Assembly (NCBI GenBank): GCA_036322875.1
Contig: AP027925.1
Coordinates: forward strand, 806,001 to 870,000
Length of the DNA: 64,000 nt
DNA from: Paraimprobicoccus trichonymphae
GTDB lineage: Bacteria > Bacillota > Clostridia > Oscillospirales > Acutalibacteraceae
Reading direction: 5' to 3'
Shown piece after piece: positions 8,501 to 17,173 of the stretch (positions are counted from its first letter, which is position 1; each line of letters starts with the position of its first letter). A program made the position numbers and the translations under genes. The notes under the pieces are model-generated. The model had not been told where the DNA came from and made no database searches. It worked only from the letters and a program-made list of their open reading frames with translations.

Positions 8501-8669
8501 ATCTTCTGATAAATCAATTAAATAACACTAAATTGTTAAAATGAGCAAAAAACCATGTAGCTTGTGCGCAAACAAAGGATCTGCACTTTTTTCCATCAAA
8601 AACAGCAGTATACCAGAATAACATAAACTTCCAAAAAAAATTAATTTTTTAGAATAAATTGAACGCCTT
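8501..8669. other. gene-free stretch between the intron relic and ogg
   Basis: I see no gene here. On the minus strand the sequence runs directly downstream of the ogg stop codon, and no hairpin terminator is evident. Confidence 0.4.
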
Positions 8670-9509
8670 TTAAAGTTCCAAAATATGCTTATTTTTTCTA
8701 ATGTAATAATATAAATATTGTTGTGCAATACCTGCATATTTACCGAAAATTTTAATATCTTTATTTGCGATAAGTTTATCAACAACTTTTTTCATCCATA
8801 TATCCATCGGGAAAGCTTCTAACTTGTGGTAGGAATATAGCAAAACACATTCAGAAATTTTAGGGCCTACACCATTTAGCGTTACTAATTTTTTTCTTGC
8901 TTGATTGATTTCCATATTTTTTATTTCTTCTAAATTTATTTCTCCGGTTGAAATTTTTTCTGCTGTATTTAATATATATCTTGTTCTAAATCCACTTTTT
9001 ATTATTTCTAAATCTTTTTTTTTTAATTGAGACATAATTTTATAGTCTGGAAAAGAAAAATTGTTGTTTGACAATTTGTAACCAAAGTTTTCACATAATT
9101 TTGAGATTATTTTTTTTATTCTGGGAATATTATTATTTTGAGAAATTATAAAAGAACATAAAGTTTCCCAAGGTTCTTGATTTAAAATATGGATATCAGG
9201 ACAACTTTCGTATGCTTGAAGTAAATAAGTATTAGTATTTGACAAGTATTTTTTAATTTTTGTATAATCAAGGTTCAAATCAAAATAATTTACCCAAAAA
9301 TTTTTTACATTGTTAATATTACTGTTTTCGATTATCAAATCTTTGTTTTTTTTATATACTGTAATATTTTCGTTGTTTGCTATTCCGTGATATTTATTAT
9401 TTATTTTTTTCCAACGAAAGCACTGACCACATTCTAATGTGTTTTCCAAATTGATGTCATTTTTTATTTCAGTTATTAATATTTTATTTTGTAATTCCAG
9501 AAAATTCAT
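8670..9509 (-). CDS. ogg: 8-oxoguanine DNA glycosylase/AP lyase (OGG1 type)
   Basis: The enzyme removes 8-oxoguanine opposite C and nicks the backbone. The N-terminal region has NTLECGQCFRW near residue 25, typical of bacterial OGG1-type enzymes. The HhH-GPD core carries CSFIISQNNN, then the helix-hairpin-helix LNGVGPKISECV with the Schiff-base lysine, then EAFPMDIWMKKVV with the catalytic aspartate. The open frame runs on upstream to 9623. ATG 9509 gives the family N-terminus (MNFLELQ) and avoids overlapping tpiA, which starts divergently at 9570. About 279 residues. The 60-base gap holds both promoters. Confidence 0.92.
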   Translation of the reverse strand: MNFLELQNKILITEIKNDINLENTLECGQCFRWKKINNKYHGIANNENITVYKKNKDLIIENSNINNVKNFWVNYFDLNLDYTKIKKYLSNTNTYLLQAYESCPDIHILNQEPWETLCSFIISQNNNIPRIKKIISKLCENFGYKLSNNNFSFPDYKIMSQLKKKDLEIIKSGFRTRYILNTAEKISTGEINLEEIKNMEINQARKKLVTLNGVGPKISECVLLYSYHKLEAFPMDIWMKKVVDKLIANKDIKIFGKYAGIAQQYLYYYIRKNKHILEL

Positions 9510-9569
9510 TTTAACACTTTCATACCTAACATAATATAATTTAAATAACATTTTTACAAGGGGTATTTT

Positions 9570-10307
9570 ATGAAAAAAAAAATTATAATTTCCGGAAATT
9601 GGAAAATGAACAAAACAATTCAAGAAACAGAAACTTTTTTAGAAGAAATAAAAACGCTTAATTTAAATAAAAATATAGAAATATGTTTATTTATTCCATA
9701 TACAAATTTAGCAACAGCTATAAAATACTCAAATAATATGAAAATAGGCGCACAAAATTGTCACTGGGAAGAATTTGGTACTTTTACAGGCGAAATCTCA
9801 GTTAGAATGTTGGACTCTTTAGGTATAAAAAATATATTAATTGGTCACAGCGAAAGAAGAAAATATTTTAAAGAAAATTGTGAAATTATAAATAAAAAAA
9901 TACACATAGCTTTGAAATATGATATGAACATTACTTTATGTGTTGGCGAAACTTTAGAAGAAAGAAATAGTAAAATAGAGCGTCAAGCCATTTTAAGCCA
10001 ATTAAAAAAATCTTTTTATAATGTATCTAAAGATTTCATATCGAATTTCATAATAGCTTATGAACCAGTGTGGGCAATTGGAACTGGTATAACTGCTGAA
10101 CCTTCTCAAGCAGAAGAAATGTGCAAATTTATAAAAAAAAGTGTATATGAATTATATAAAAAATCTATAAGAGTAATTTATGGAGGATCTGTAAATTCTG
10201 GTAATATAGAAAATTTTTTAAAGCAAAATAATATAAATGGTTGTTTAATAGGTGCGTCCTCTTTAAAAGTAGAAAATTTTGAAAAATTGATAAATAAATG
10301 TGTTTAA
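9570..10307 (+). CDS. tpiA: triosephosphate isomerase
   Basis: TpiA interconverts dihydroxyacetone phosphate and glyceraldehyde 3-phosphate in glycolysis. The 245 residues carry all active-site motifs: GNWKMNKT with the catalytic lysine near residue 12, IGHSERRK with the histidine near 92, YEPVWAIGTGITA with the glutamate near 162, and YGGSVNSGN with GCLIGASSL at the phosphate end. ATG 9570 follows AAGGGG. It is a lone glycolytic gene here, divergent from ogg and 27 bases upstream of the Pvc16-like gene. Confidence 0.97.
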   Translation: MKKKIIISGNWKMNKTIQETETFLEEIKTLNLNKNIEICLFIPYTNLATAIKYSNNMKIGAQNCHWEEFGTFTGEISVRMLDSLGIKNILIGHSERRKYFKENCEIINKKIHIALKYDMNITLCVGETLEERNSKIERQAILSQLKKSFYNVSKDFISNFIIAYEPVWAIGTGITAEPSQAEEMCKFIKKSVYELYKKSIRVIYGGSVNSGNIENFLKQNNINGCLIGASSLKVENFEKLINKCV

Positions 10308-10334
10308 GTCAATAATAAAGTTAGGAAGTGTTAA

Positions 10335-11435
10335 ATGGCTAAATATACTATTATTTCAGATATTGAAGCATCTATTTTGAATATATTAAGAGATAAACTT
10401 GTTCCCATGCCTATAGATAGTAGTGAAAGTATAGGAATTTGTGAGCCTTCTGAGAGAGGAGACTATATAGTGGGGATACATTCTTATGATATGAAAGAAA
10501 TAAAATCGAGCGATGAACCAAAGACTGTTTTACCTGACGGTAATTTAAAAGATCCACCAATGAGTATTGAATTATATTATATGGTATCTGTTAACAGCAA
10601 AGCAGAATTAGAAGCAAAAGCAAAAGAAGAAGCAATAATAATAGGTAAAATAATGCAAATTTTCAAAGATAATCCTGTTATTCCCAAAAATTACATTTTA
10701 AATAGCGGGAATGAAGAAATTGGTGACATTGCTGTGACATCTTTAACTTTAAGCACAGAAGAAAAAGCTAAAATATGGGCGATGTTTGATGATGCACATA
10801 AAATTTCTGCTTTTTATATGATAGGACCTGTACTCATAGATTCCGAAAATATAACAATTCGCGTACCGAGAGTTAGAGATTTATTTATAAACAGTTCACA
10901 ATATGTTCCTGAAAAAGAAATAAAATTTGAAACTAAGATAACAGAAGAGGATATAAAAGCAGAAGAAGGCGGAGACGAAGAAGAGTCTGAAGAAGGAACC
11001 GAAGAAGAAGGCGAAGACGAAGAAGGAACAAACGAAGATTCTGAAGAAGAAGGAGAAGAGAGTACCGAAGAAGGGGAGGACTCTGATGATGAAAATGCTG
11101 ACACCGACGCGGAAACAGAGGAAGACTCTGAAAGCACCGAAGCAGGTTCTGAAGAGAGTACCGAAGAATCAAGCGATGAAAACACAGAGGAAGATACAGA
11201 GGAAAATTCTGAAAGTGATAAAGAAGAGGGTTCTGAAGACGCTGAAGCAAGCTCTGAGAGTATTGCCGAAAAAGATAACAATCAAAGCGATGAAAGTACG
11301 GATGAAGATATAGAGGAAGATTTTGAAAATGAAGAAAAAGAAGTTTCTGAAGATGAAAATATTAAAGAAAATTTTAAAAACGACAGCGAAGAAAGTAGTG
11401 AAGAAATCGAAACAAGTTCTAAAGACGACACTTGA
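10335..11435 (+). CDS. Pvc16-type (DUF4255) N-domain protein with long acidic tail
   Basis: Residues 1 to about 185 match the Pvc16/DUF4255 domain of contractile injection systems, whose members cap or terminate the inner tube. Signs are DIEASILNILRDKL at the N-terminus, PPMSIELYYMVSV near residue 75, GKIMQIFKDNPVIP near 105, and SLTLSTEEKAKIWAMFDDAH plus FYMIGPVLIDSE near 135-170. Residues from about 205 to 366 form an extremely acidic, low-complexity tail of E, S, D and T, with irregular EESEEGTEEE-type repeats. I know of no such tail in the family. ATG 10335 follows AGGAAGTG. No other injection-system gene is in the window, so it is an orphan here. The assignment rests on residue pattern and would be settled by a profile search. 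Confidence 0.7.
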   Translation: MAKYTIISDIEASILNILRDKLVPMPIDSSESIGICEPSERGDYIVGIHSYDMKEIKSSDEPKTVLPDGNLKDPPMSIELYYMVSVNSKAELEAKAKEEAIIIGKIMQIFKDNPVIPKNYILNSGNEEIGDIAVTSLTLSTEEKAKIWAMFDDAHKISAFYMIGPVLIDSENITIRVPRVRDLFINSSQYVPEKEIKFETKITEEDIKAEEGGDEEESEEGTEEEGEDEEGTNEDSEEEGEESTEEGEDSDDENADTDAETEEDSESTEAGSEESTEESSDENTEEDTEENSESDKEEGSEDAEASSESIAEKDNNQSDESTDEDIEEDFENEEKEVSEDENIKENFKNDSEESSEEIETSSKDDT

Positions 11436-11825
11436 AAAATTTGATAAATATACCAAACAAAGCAATTTTAGGTTTGTGTAGAAAGTCTGATAATTTTCAA
11501 TATTTTATATAAAAACAAAAACAAAATTGAAAAAATTTTCCTCAGAATTAAGCGGTTTAGACATATTTTTACTTGTTATTTGTTATAAAAAATTAATATT
11601 ATGTTCATAAATTTTATATATTTGACGTTTATATTTGATTCCTTATTTCGTGTGCTCAGACTCTAACAATGCTATCCGGACGACAGCTCAATATATGATA
11701 TTGTTTTGTAATGTTATGTTTTTTGGTCAGTTTCAAAACTCACCTAATTTGTATAATTTAATGGGAAATTTATACGTGAAAATTTTGATGAGAAGAGAGC
11801 AATGGGTGTTTGGCTTAAACACTAA
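11436..11825. other. gene-free stretch with an IS-truncated frame
   Basis: An open frame at 11635-11844 runs into the IS and ends with PVLKL, residues encoded by the IS end. The same ending occurs in the gene at 45681. It may be the start of a gene cut by the IS, or chance. It has no ribosome binding site and I do not count it as a gene. Confidence 0.4.
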
Positions 11826-12691
11826 ACCTGTCCTAAAACTTTAAAATATGCTAAAATTTTAGAAAGGACAATAAAAATAGAATTGAAAAATTACCAGAAA
11901 CAAAATATTTAGTAACATTCGGAATAAGAAAACCAACATTCGAAGCAAAGCACGCGATCCTCTAAAGCGCATACAAGGAGATGCGCAAAAAGGCGGTAGA
12001 GCGCGAAAATTGAGTATTTTGAATATGCTAATTATTATGCTTGGATATTACCACGATTATCGCACAATGGAAAACTTGGGCTTTGATTATGGTGTATCTG
12101 AACAACGAATTTCCGAGGCTGTTGCATGGGTCGAACAAACTTTAATCAAAGATGGAACATTTTTATGGAACATTTTTATTGCCGTCAAAACGCGAATTAA
12201 TCAAGGAAAACACCACGCGATAATTAATGTTATAGAATGCGAAACCTAACGTCCAAAACATGGACAAAAAGCTTCATATTCGGGTAAAAAAAGACACACA
12301 ATAAAAGACCAAATAGTCATAAACAGCGACACAAAACAAATTATAGGTATTTATGAAGAAAAAGGTTTTGTGCATTATTTAGAGATTTTTAAGCGCAGTA
12401 AATTTCATTTGTTGAAAGATATTTTATTTATTGGTGACAAAGGATATCAGGATTTAAAACTCTACCATTCAAACAGTTTGACGCCGTATAAAAAGCCGAA
12501 AAATGGCGAATTTACTGACGGTTTAATTCGCAAATTTCAAGTTACAGAATTTGCATCGAACACGTAAATCGTCGTATTAAACTCTTCAAAATTCTTCAAC
12601 AACGTTATCGCAACAAACAGAAAAAACACTTATTAAGAATTTTTCTAATTTCGACTATTTATAACTATGAATTGAAGTTTTAGGACAGATC
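11826..12691 (+). mobile_element. IS5-type element (family A), copy 2, inactive
   Basis: This is the longest copy, about 866 bp. It is bounded by ACCTGTCCTAAAAC and GTTTTAGGACAGATC and flanked by TAA at 11823-11825 and 12692-12694, a plausible three-base target duplication. The transposase is split: 12010-12249 (YYHDYRTMENLGFDYGVSE, ending VIECET and a stop) and 12370-12567 (FKRSKFHLLKDILFIGDKGY). The stop after ECET corresponds to a CAA-to-TAA change also present in copy 3. The element is not autonomous as it stands. Confidence 0.88.
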
Positions 12692-12767
12692 TAATTTGGT
12701 TTTGATTCCAAATAAGCAATTTCCAAAATATTTACCCATTTTGCGCTACTGCTAAATATTAATAGTG

Positions 12768-12842
12768 TCAATTATCTCATATCAGGGCTTGTAACAAATC
12801 AACAAGCCAGTATATTTATATCTCCCACTTTTAAATTGTGCG
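12768..12842 (+). repeat. dispersed repeat, copy 2
   Basis: It shares GTCAATTATCTCAT and TTTATATCTCC with 5138-5215. Just past it lies about 100 bases of plain AT-rich DNA, so 12695-12948 contains no gene. Confidence 0.4.
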
Positions 12843-12948
12843 GTAAAATATTTTGATGATATTATAACAGAACTTGACAACGATATTTTTTAAGATATGA
12901 TCATTTGTTTTTAATAAAATCAATTATAAAATCAATAAAAACTTTATA

Positions 12949-13204
12949 CTATTTTAACGTTTTAATCCAACTTTCTCTATTTTCAATTTTTGAATTTGGA
13001 TCATACCATGCTTTTGCGAGATGAAATGCATAATTAGCTGCTTCTGCTTTTTCTATCGTTTTGTACCAAGATATTTCATTTCCCGGTTTCGTATTCCAAA
13101 ACCATAAATCCATCTTCAAATATACCTTCACTTGCTTTATTTTTAAACTCAATAATCTTGCCACCTGAAATGTTCTCCAAGTCTTTTTTTCTCAATTTAT
13201 GCAT
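12949..13204 (-). pseudogene. frameshifted protein with double-glycine (bacteriocin-type) leader
   Basis: ATG 13204 follows GGATAAAGGTC. The first residues, MHKLRKKDLENISGGK, are a textbook double-glycine leader of the kind cut by peptidase-containing ABC exporters. The frame continues (FEDGFMVLEYETGK) to a stop at 13076. The next frame then carries on as ISWYKTIEKAEAANYAFHLA and ends at 12949. One base lost or gained near 13080 would join them into about 84 residues. The post-leader part has a TGK-turn followed by an alanine-rich helix, as in many small GG-leader proteins of Clostridia. No exporter is in the window. A strong TTGACA promoter precedes it. Confidence 0.65.
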
Positions 13205-13238
13205 ATTAAACCGACCTTTATCCTTAAGCTTACACATT

Positions 13239-13268
13239 ATTTTATTATATAATATTTTTATTTGTCAA
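13239..13268 (-). promoter_or_regulatory. promoter of the double-glycine leader gene
   Basis: On the minus strand TTGACA (13268-13263) is followed 18 bases later by TAAAAT (13244-13239). An overlapping TATAAT lies closer. The leader gene's ATG is 35 bases further on. Confidence 0.55.
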
Positions 13269-13616
13269 ATTTAACAGATAATAAATAAAAATTGTCAAAT
13301 TCTTCAGATATTATTACATAGATATAAATTATTAAAAATGAAGGTATTAGATTGATATCAGTGCAGATAAGTAAACTATGGTACGTGATACTGTAATCAC
13401 CATGGTTATGAAAACCTTCACTTAATAAAAATAATGGTGGTATGTCGCTAAAAAAGATATATACTAAAAATAGTGTTTAACTGTTAAGTTGAAAACTTTT
13501 TGTTTCAGTGTATTTTTCGATTGTATATATTCAATAATTTTAAATTTATATATAATTAAATAAAATTTATTTTTTAAACACAGCCAAACTACTTATTTTA
13601 TTAGGGGAAATTTAAA

Positions 13617-14975
13617 TTGTTAAATAAAAATGTATTTGTATGTTGTGAATGCGGTTTTGAATCAGCAAAATGGAATGGCATTTGTCCTAGCTGCAATCAA
13701 GGAAATACTATGTTCGAAGAAACTAAAAGTTCTTTTGTTAAAAAATTTAAAAAAAATAAAAGAAAAATAGTGTCGGAAAGCATTTCAGATATAAATGTTT
13801 CAGATGAAACTAGATATAAAACTAATATAAAAGAATTAGATAGAACTTTTGGTGGTGGCATAGTAAAAGGTTCTCTTGTGTTAATAAGTGGCTCACCTGG
13901 TATAGGAAAATCTACTATACTATTGCAAATATGTAGTTGTTTAAATGAAGATTTAAAAATCTTTTATATTTCAGGAGAAGAATCTAAAAGTCAAATTAAA
14001 ATGCGTGCTTCGAGGCTAAACATAAAAAACAAAAATTTATTTATAATCACAGAAACAGATATAGAACTAATAATAGAAGAAATCGAAAATTCAAGACCAA
14101 ATTTGGTAATAATAGACTCTATTCAAACCATGTGTTATTCTGAAATATCTTCTATACCAGGGAGTGTTTCTCAAGTAAAAGAATGCTCGAATTTACTATT
14201 AAAACTTTCTAAGAGTTTAGAAATTAGTATATTAATAGTTGGGCATGTAAACAAAGACGGTGTGATAGCAGGTCCGAAAGTTTTAGAGCATATAGTAGAT
14301 GTAGTGTTATATTTTGAAGGTGAAAATCAAAATTCTTACAGAATATTAAGAGCTGCAAAAAATAGATTCGGTTCTACAAATGAATTGGGCGTGTTTCAAA
14401 TGACTTCTCTAGGACTAAATGAAATACAAAACCCATCTCTAATGATGTTATCAGGTAGACCAAAAAATTCGTCAGGAATCTGCATAGCATGTACAATAGA
14501 AGGTTCTAGACCTTTATTAACAGAAGTTCAGGGATTAGTTACTAACACAAATTTCGGTAATCCAAGAAGAATGGCTACAGGACTTGATTATAATAGACTT
14601 AATTTGATATTGGCAGTATTAGAAAAAAGAGCAGGTTATTTTTTTTCAAATTCCGATGTCTACGTAAATATAGTAGGTGGTTTAAAATTAAATGAGCCAG
14701 CAGCAGATTTGTCAGTAGCTCTTGCTTTAGCGTCAAGTTTAAAAAATCAAGTTTTAAATAGTAATTCTATAGCTTTTGGTGAAGTGGGATTATCAGGAGA
14801 AATTCGTGCAGTTTCAAATCCAGAATTGAGAGTAGTAGAATCGGAAAGATTAGGATTCACTCATTGTGTTTTGCCATATCATAATTTAAAAAATTTGGAA
14901 AATTTGAAAAAAATTAAAATAAAAATTTCAGGAGTGAAAAATATAAAACAAGCCTATGAAAGTATAATTAAATAA
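13617..14975 (+). CDS. radA: DNA repair protein RadA (Sms)
   Basis: RadA is a RecA-like ATPase that drives branch migration during recombinational repair. The 452 residues show the N-terminal zinc finger (CCECGFESAKWNGICPSC), the Walker A motif GSPGIGKST near residue 92, the RadA-specific KNRFG motif (AAKNRFGSTNE) near 250, and a C-terminal Lon-protease-like domain (VNIVGGLKLNEPAADLSVAL). The start is TTG 13617, about ten bases after AGGGG. Nothing downstream is clearly co-transcribed. It has no lesion. Confidence 0.96.
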   Translation: MLNKNVFVCCECGFESAKWNGICPSCNQGNTMFEETKSSFVKKFKKNKRKIVSESISDINVSDETRYKTNIKELDRTFGGGIVKGSLVLISGSPGIGKSTILLQICSCLNEDLKIFYISGEESKSQIKMRASRLNIKNKNLFIITETDIELIIEEIENSRPNLVIIDSIQTMCYSEISSIPGSVSQVKECSNLLLKLSKSLEISILIVGHVNKDGVIAGPKVLEHIVDVVLYFEGENQNSYRILRAAKNRFGSTNELGVFQMTSLGLNEIQNPSLMMLSGRPKNSSGICIACTIEGSRPLLTEVQGLVTNTNFGNPRRMATGLDYNRLNLILAVLEKRAGYFFSNSDVYVNIVGGLKLNEPAADLSVALALASSLKNQVLNSNSIAFGEVGLSGEIRAVSNPELRVVESERLGFTHCVLPYHNLKNLENLKKIKIKISGVKNIKQAYESIIK

Positions 14976-15258
14976 AATAAATTAATATTTATATTAAAAG
15001 TCAAATAAAATCAGCGGCAGTTGGTTAGGTCTAAATTTGTGAATGTTCTTGAATATTAAAAAAACGTCATTTTTGTGTGCTAGTTGTTTTTTTAACAATA
15101 TTTTTTATTGATAACTAATATTCAAAAAGTTTAACGAAATTTTTTTGTGTTATTTTTGTATAAAAAATCCATTTTTTGTTTTCTAACCAAACTCAAATTT
15201 AACACTCAAAAACTCTTATAACAAAGAAGATTACAAAACAATCAAATAGTAAAAATCG
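14976..15258. other. gene-free stretch after radA
   Basis: It is AT-rich without an open frame, repeat or hairpin that I can support. It leads to the promoter of the next gene. Confidence 0.4.
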
Positions 15259-15288
15259 TTGATAATAATTTTAATTAAACTGTATAAT
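15259..15288 (+). promoter_or_regulatory. promoter for the DUF4234/DUF2752 pair
   Basis: TTGATA at 15259-15264 and TATAAT at 15283-15288 are 18 bases apart. The first gene starts 55 bases downstream. Confidence 0.6.
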
Positions 15289-15343
15289 ACTAAATATAGT
15301 AGATTATTTAAAAAATTTTTTTTAAAATGAGGAGTTACTCAGT

Positions 15344-15691
15344 GTGAAAAAAAAAAGTGTTACTCAGTGTATAATCCTTAGTTTAATTACTTGTGGAATT
15401 TATGGTATGTTTTGGTATGTCGAGTTAGTTGACACTTTAAATACTTTGACTAAAACTAAGAACATGTCTGGAATTAGTACATTGCTGTTGACTTGGATAA
15501 CATGTGGAACATATGGAATATACTGGGCATATCAAGCGGGTAAAGCTATTGATGAGTTAAAATCAAATGATGGTTTAAGTTATGGTTTCATTTATGCTAT
15601 ATTGTATGTTTTTACTGGTGGAATAGTTCCATATGCTATTATTCAAAATGAATTAAATAATTATTACGATGATTTATATAATAAACATTAA
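15344..15691 (+). CDS. DUF4234 membrane protein
   Basis: This 115-residue protein has two copies of a helix with a C-G-Y/I turn: ILSLITCGIYGMFWYVELVD near residue 11 and LLTWITCGTYGIYWAYQAGK near 48. That is the hallmark of DUF4234. A third hydrophobic segment (YAILYVFTGGIVPYAII) follows. The start is GTG 15344, nine bases after GAGGAG. The DUF2752 gene follows six bases past its stop, so the two form an operon. The function of DUF4234 proteins is unknown; they are common in Firmicutes and are small integral membrane proteins. Confidence 0.8.
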   Translation: MKKKSVTQCIILSLITCGIYGMFWYVELVDTLNTLTKTKNMSGISTLLLTWITCGTYGIYWAYQAGKAIDELKSNDGLSYGFIYAILYVFTGGIVPYAIIQNELNNYYDDLYNKH

Positions 15692-15697
15692 ATTATT

Positions 15698-16075
15698 ATG
15701 AAATTTCGAATTTTTAAATTAATGAAAATATATTCAATTCTAATTTTTTTAGGATTAATTTATTGTTTGGTAATTAAAAAGACTAATTTTCGGATTCCGT
15801 GTATTTTTAGAAAAATAACTGGCCTAAAGTGTCCAGGATGTGGAATTACCGATTTTTTTTTGTATTTATTTAATTTAGATGCAGTTTCAGCATTTAAATG
15901 TAATATTGCAATGATAATAATTTTTCCTGTATTAGTTTATATTTTAATCATACAAAATATTAAATACATAACAAAAAATGATTCAAAATTTGAATTTAAA
16001 TATGTAAAATCGGGCTATATTTTAGTTTTTTTATTGATAATTTATACATTTATAAGAAATATATTTAATTTTTAA
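15698..16075 (+). CDS. DUF2752 membrane protein
   Basis: The 125-residue membrane protein carries the DUF2752 signature PCIFRKITGLKCPGCGITD near residues 32-50. The family usually has CPGCGxTR; here the arginine is an aspartate. Hydrophobic segments lie at about 10-24, 70-90 and 102-122. It follows the DUF4234 gene at once. The family's biochemical role is not known. The changed residue could mean drift. Confidence 0.78.
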   Translation: MKFRIFKLMKIYSILIFLGLIYCLVIKKTNFRIPCIFRKITGLKCPGCGITDFFLYLFNLDAVSAFKCNIAMIIIFPVLVYILIIQNIKYITKNDSKFEFKYVKSGYILVFLLIIYTFIRNIFNF

Positions 16076-16181
16076 TTGTCTTTTTCAACAAAACACCATC
16101 TTAATTATAATACACAAAGTGTTGTAACCTCATGTACAAATTAGTAAAAAATATTTATATTTTTATTTATATATATCAATA

Positions 16182-17078
16182 GACCTGTCCATAAACAAAA
16201 GAAATGGTAAAATAAACAAATGAATAAGTATGAAAAAATACAAAAACAAGAAGACCAGAATTTCAAATTAATCACAGGAGTCACAAAAGCGGTATTCAAA
16301 AAAATGCTGAAAATCTTAAAAAAAGATTATCAATCGACACGCAGAAAAGGTGGAAGGAAGGGACTTTCAGTTGAACTCAGATTAACAATGGCATTTGAAT
16401 ATTGGCGAGAATACAGAATTATGTGTCATATGGCTTTGGACTATGAAGTACCAAAATCAACGCTATGCAAATATATAATTTGGGTGGAAGATGTTTTAAG
16501 ACGGTCGGAAGAGTTCAAGATCAAAGAGCTTAAATAACGTTTTAAATCCGATAATACTGAAAAAAATAATTTTGAAATGTTGCTCTTGGATGTTGAAAAA
16601 CAGCCAATCGAAATGCCGAAGTACAAACAAAAAGTATCATACTCAGGTAAAAAAAGAGGCACACAACAAAATATCAAATTTTAACCAATGCAAAAACATG
16701 TGAAATATCTGATGTTTTTAATGCAATCAGCGCAACACACGATTTTGTAATATTTAAAAATTTTTTAGCAAAAATGCTTGGGAAAGAAGCTAAAATTTAT
16801 GCAGATAAGGGGTATCAAGGAATTCAAAAATTTTTTCCGAATGCTAAAATACCAAAAAAAGCTACAAAAAATCGTTCTCTCACTGAAGAAGAAATCATTG
16901 GAAATAAGCTTTTAGCACAAAAAAGAATCACAATTGAACACATTAATAGAGAAATAAAAATATTTAGAATTTGTAAAAAAATTTACAGAAACAAAGGAAA
17001 AAGAGGTTTACTCAAGGTCAAATTAATTGCAAGTTTGTATAATCATAGATTGGGTTTTTGAGTTTAGAAACAGGTCCA
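16182..17078 (+). mobile_element. IS5-type element (family B), inactive
   Basis: The ends AGACCTGTCCATAAAC (left) and GTTTAGAAACAGGTCC (right) are imperfect inverted repeats, different from family A. The transposase is broken. Frame 16220-16537 encodes the N-terminal helix-turn-helix part (GGRKGLSVELRLTMAFEYWR). The middle (YSGKKRGTQQN) ends at a stop near 16680. Frame 16774-17061 encodes the C-terminal part (YADKGYQGIQKFFPNAKIPK, then IEHINREIKIFRICKK). It is the only full-length member in the window. Fragments like its left end occur at 1256-1342 and 1991-2080. Confidence 0.85.
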
Positions 17079-17173
17079 ATATAACTTTTAAAAGTCTTAT
17101 GCGTGGCGTAATAACAATCAAAAAGACATTTTAATATATGAATCAGAAAATTCCACAATTGAAAACATCAAAA

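Noticed and set aside
10814..11281. Serine-rich minus-strand open frame opposite the acidic tail
   Set aside because: It is the complement of the GAA/GAG/TCT-rich tail of the Pvc16-like gene, with no start signal of its own.
11635..11844. Plus-strand open frame ending in the IS
   Set aside because: No ribosome binding site, no family and mixed composition; I mention it only as a possible IS-truncated frame.
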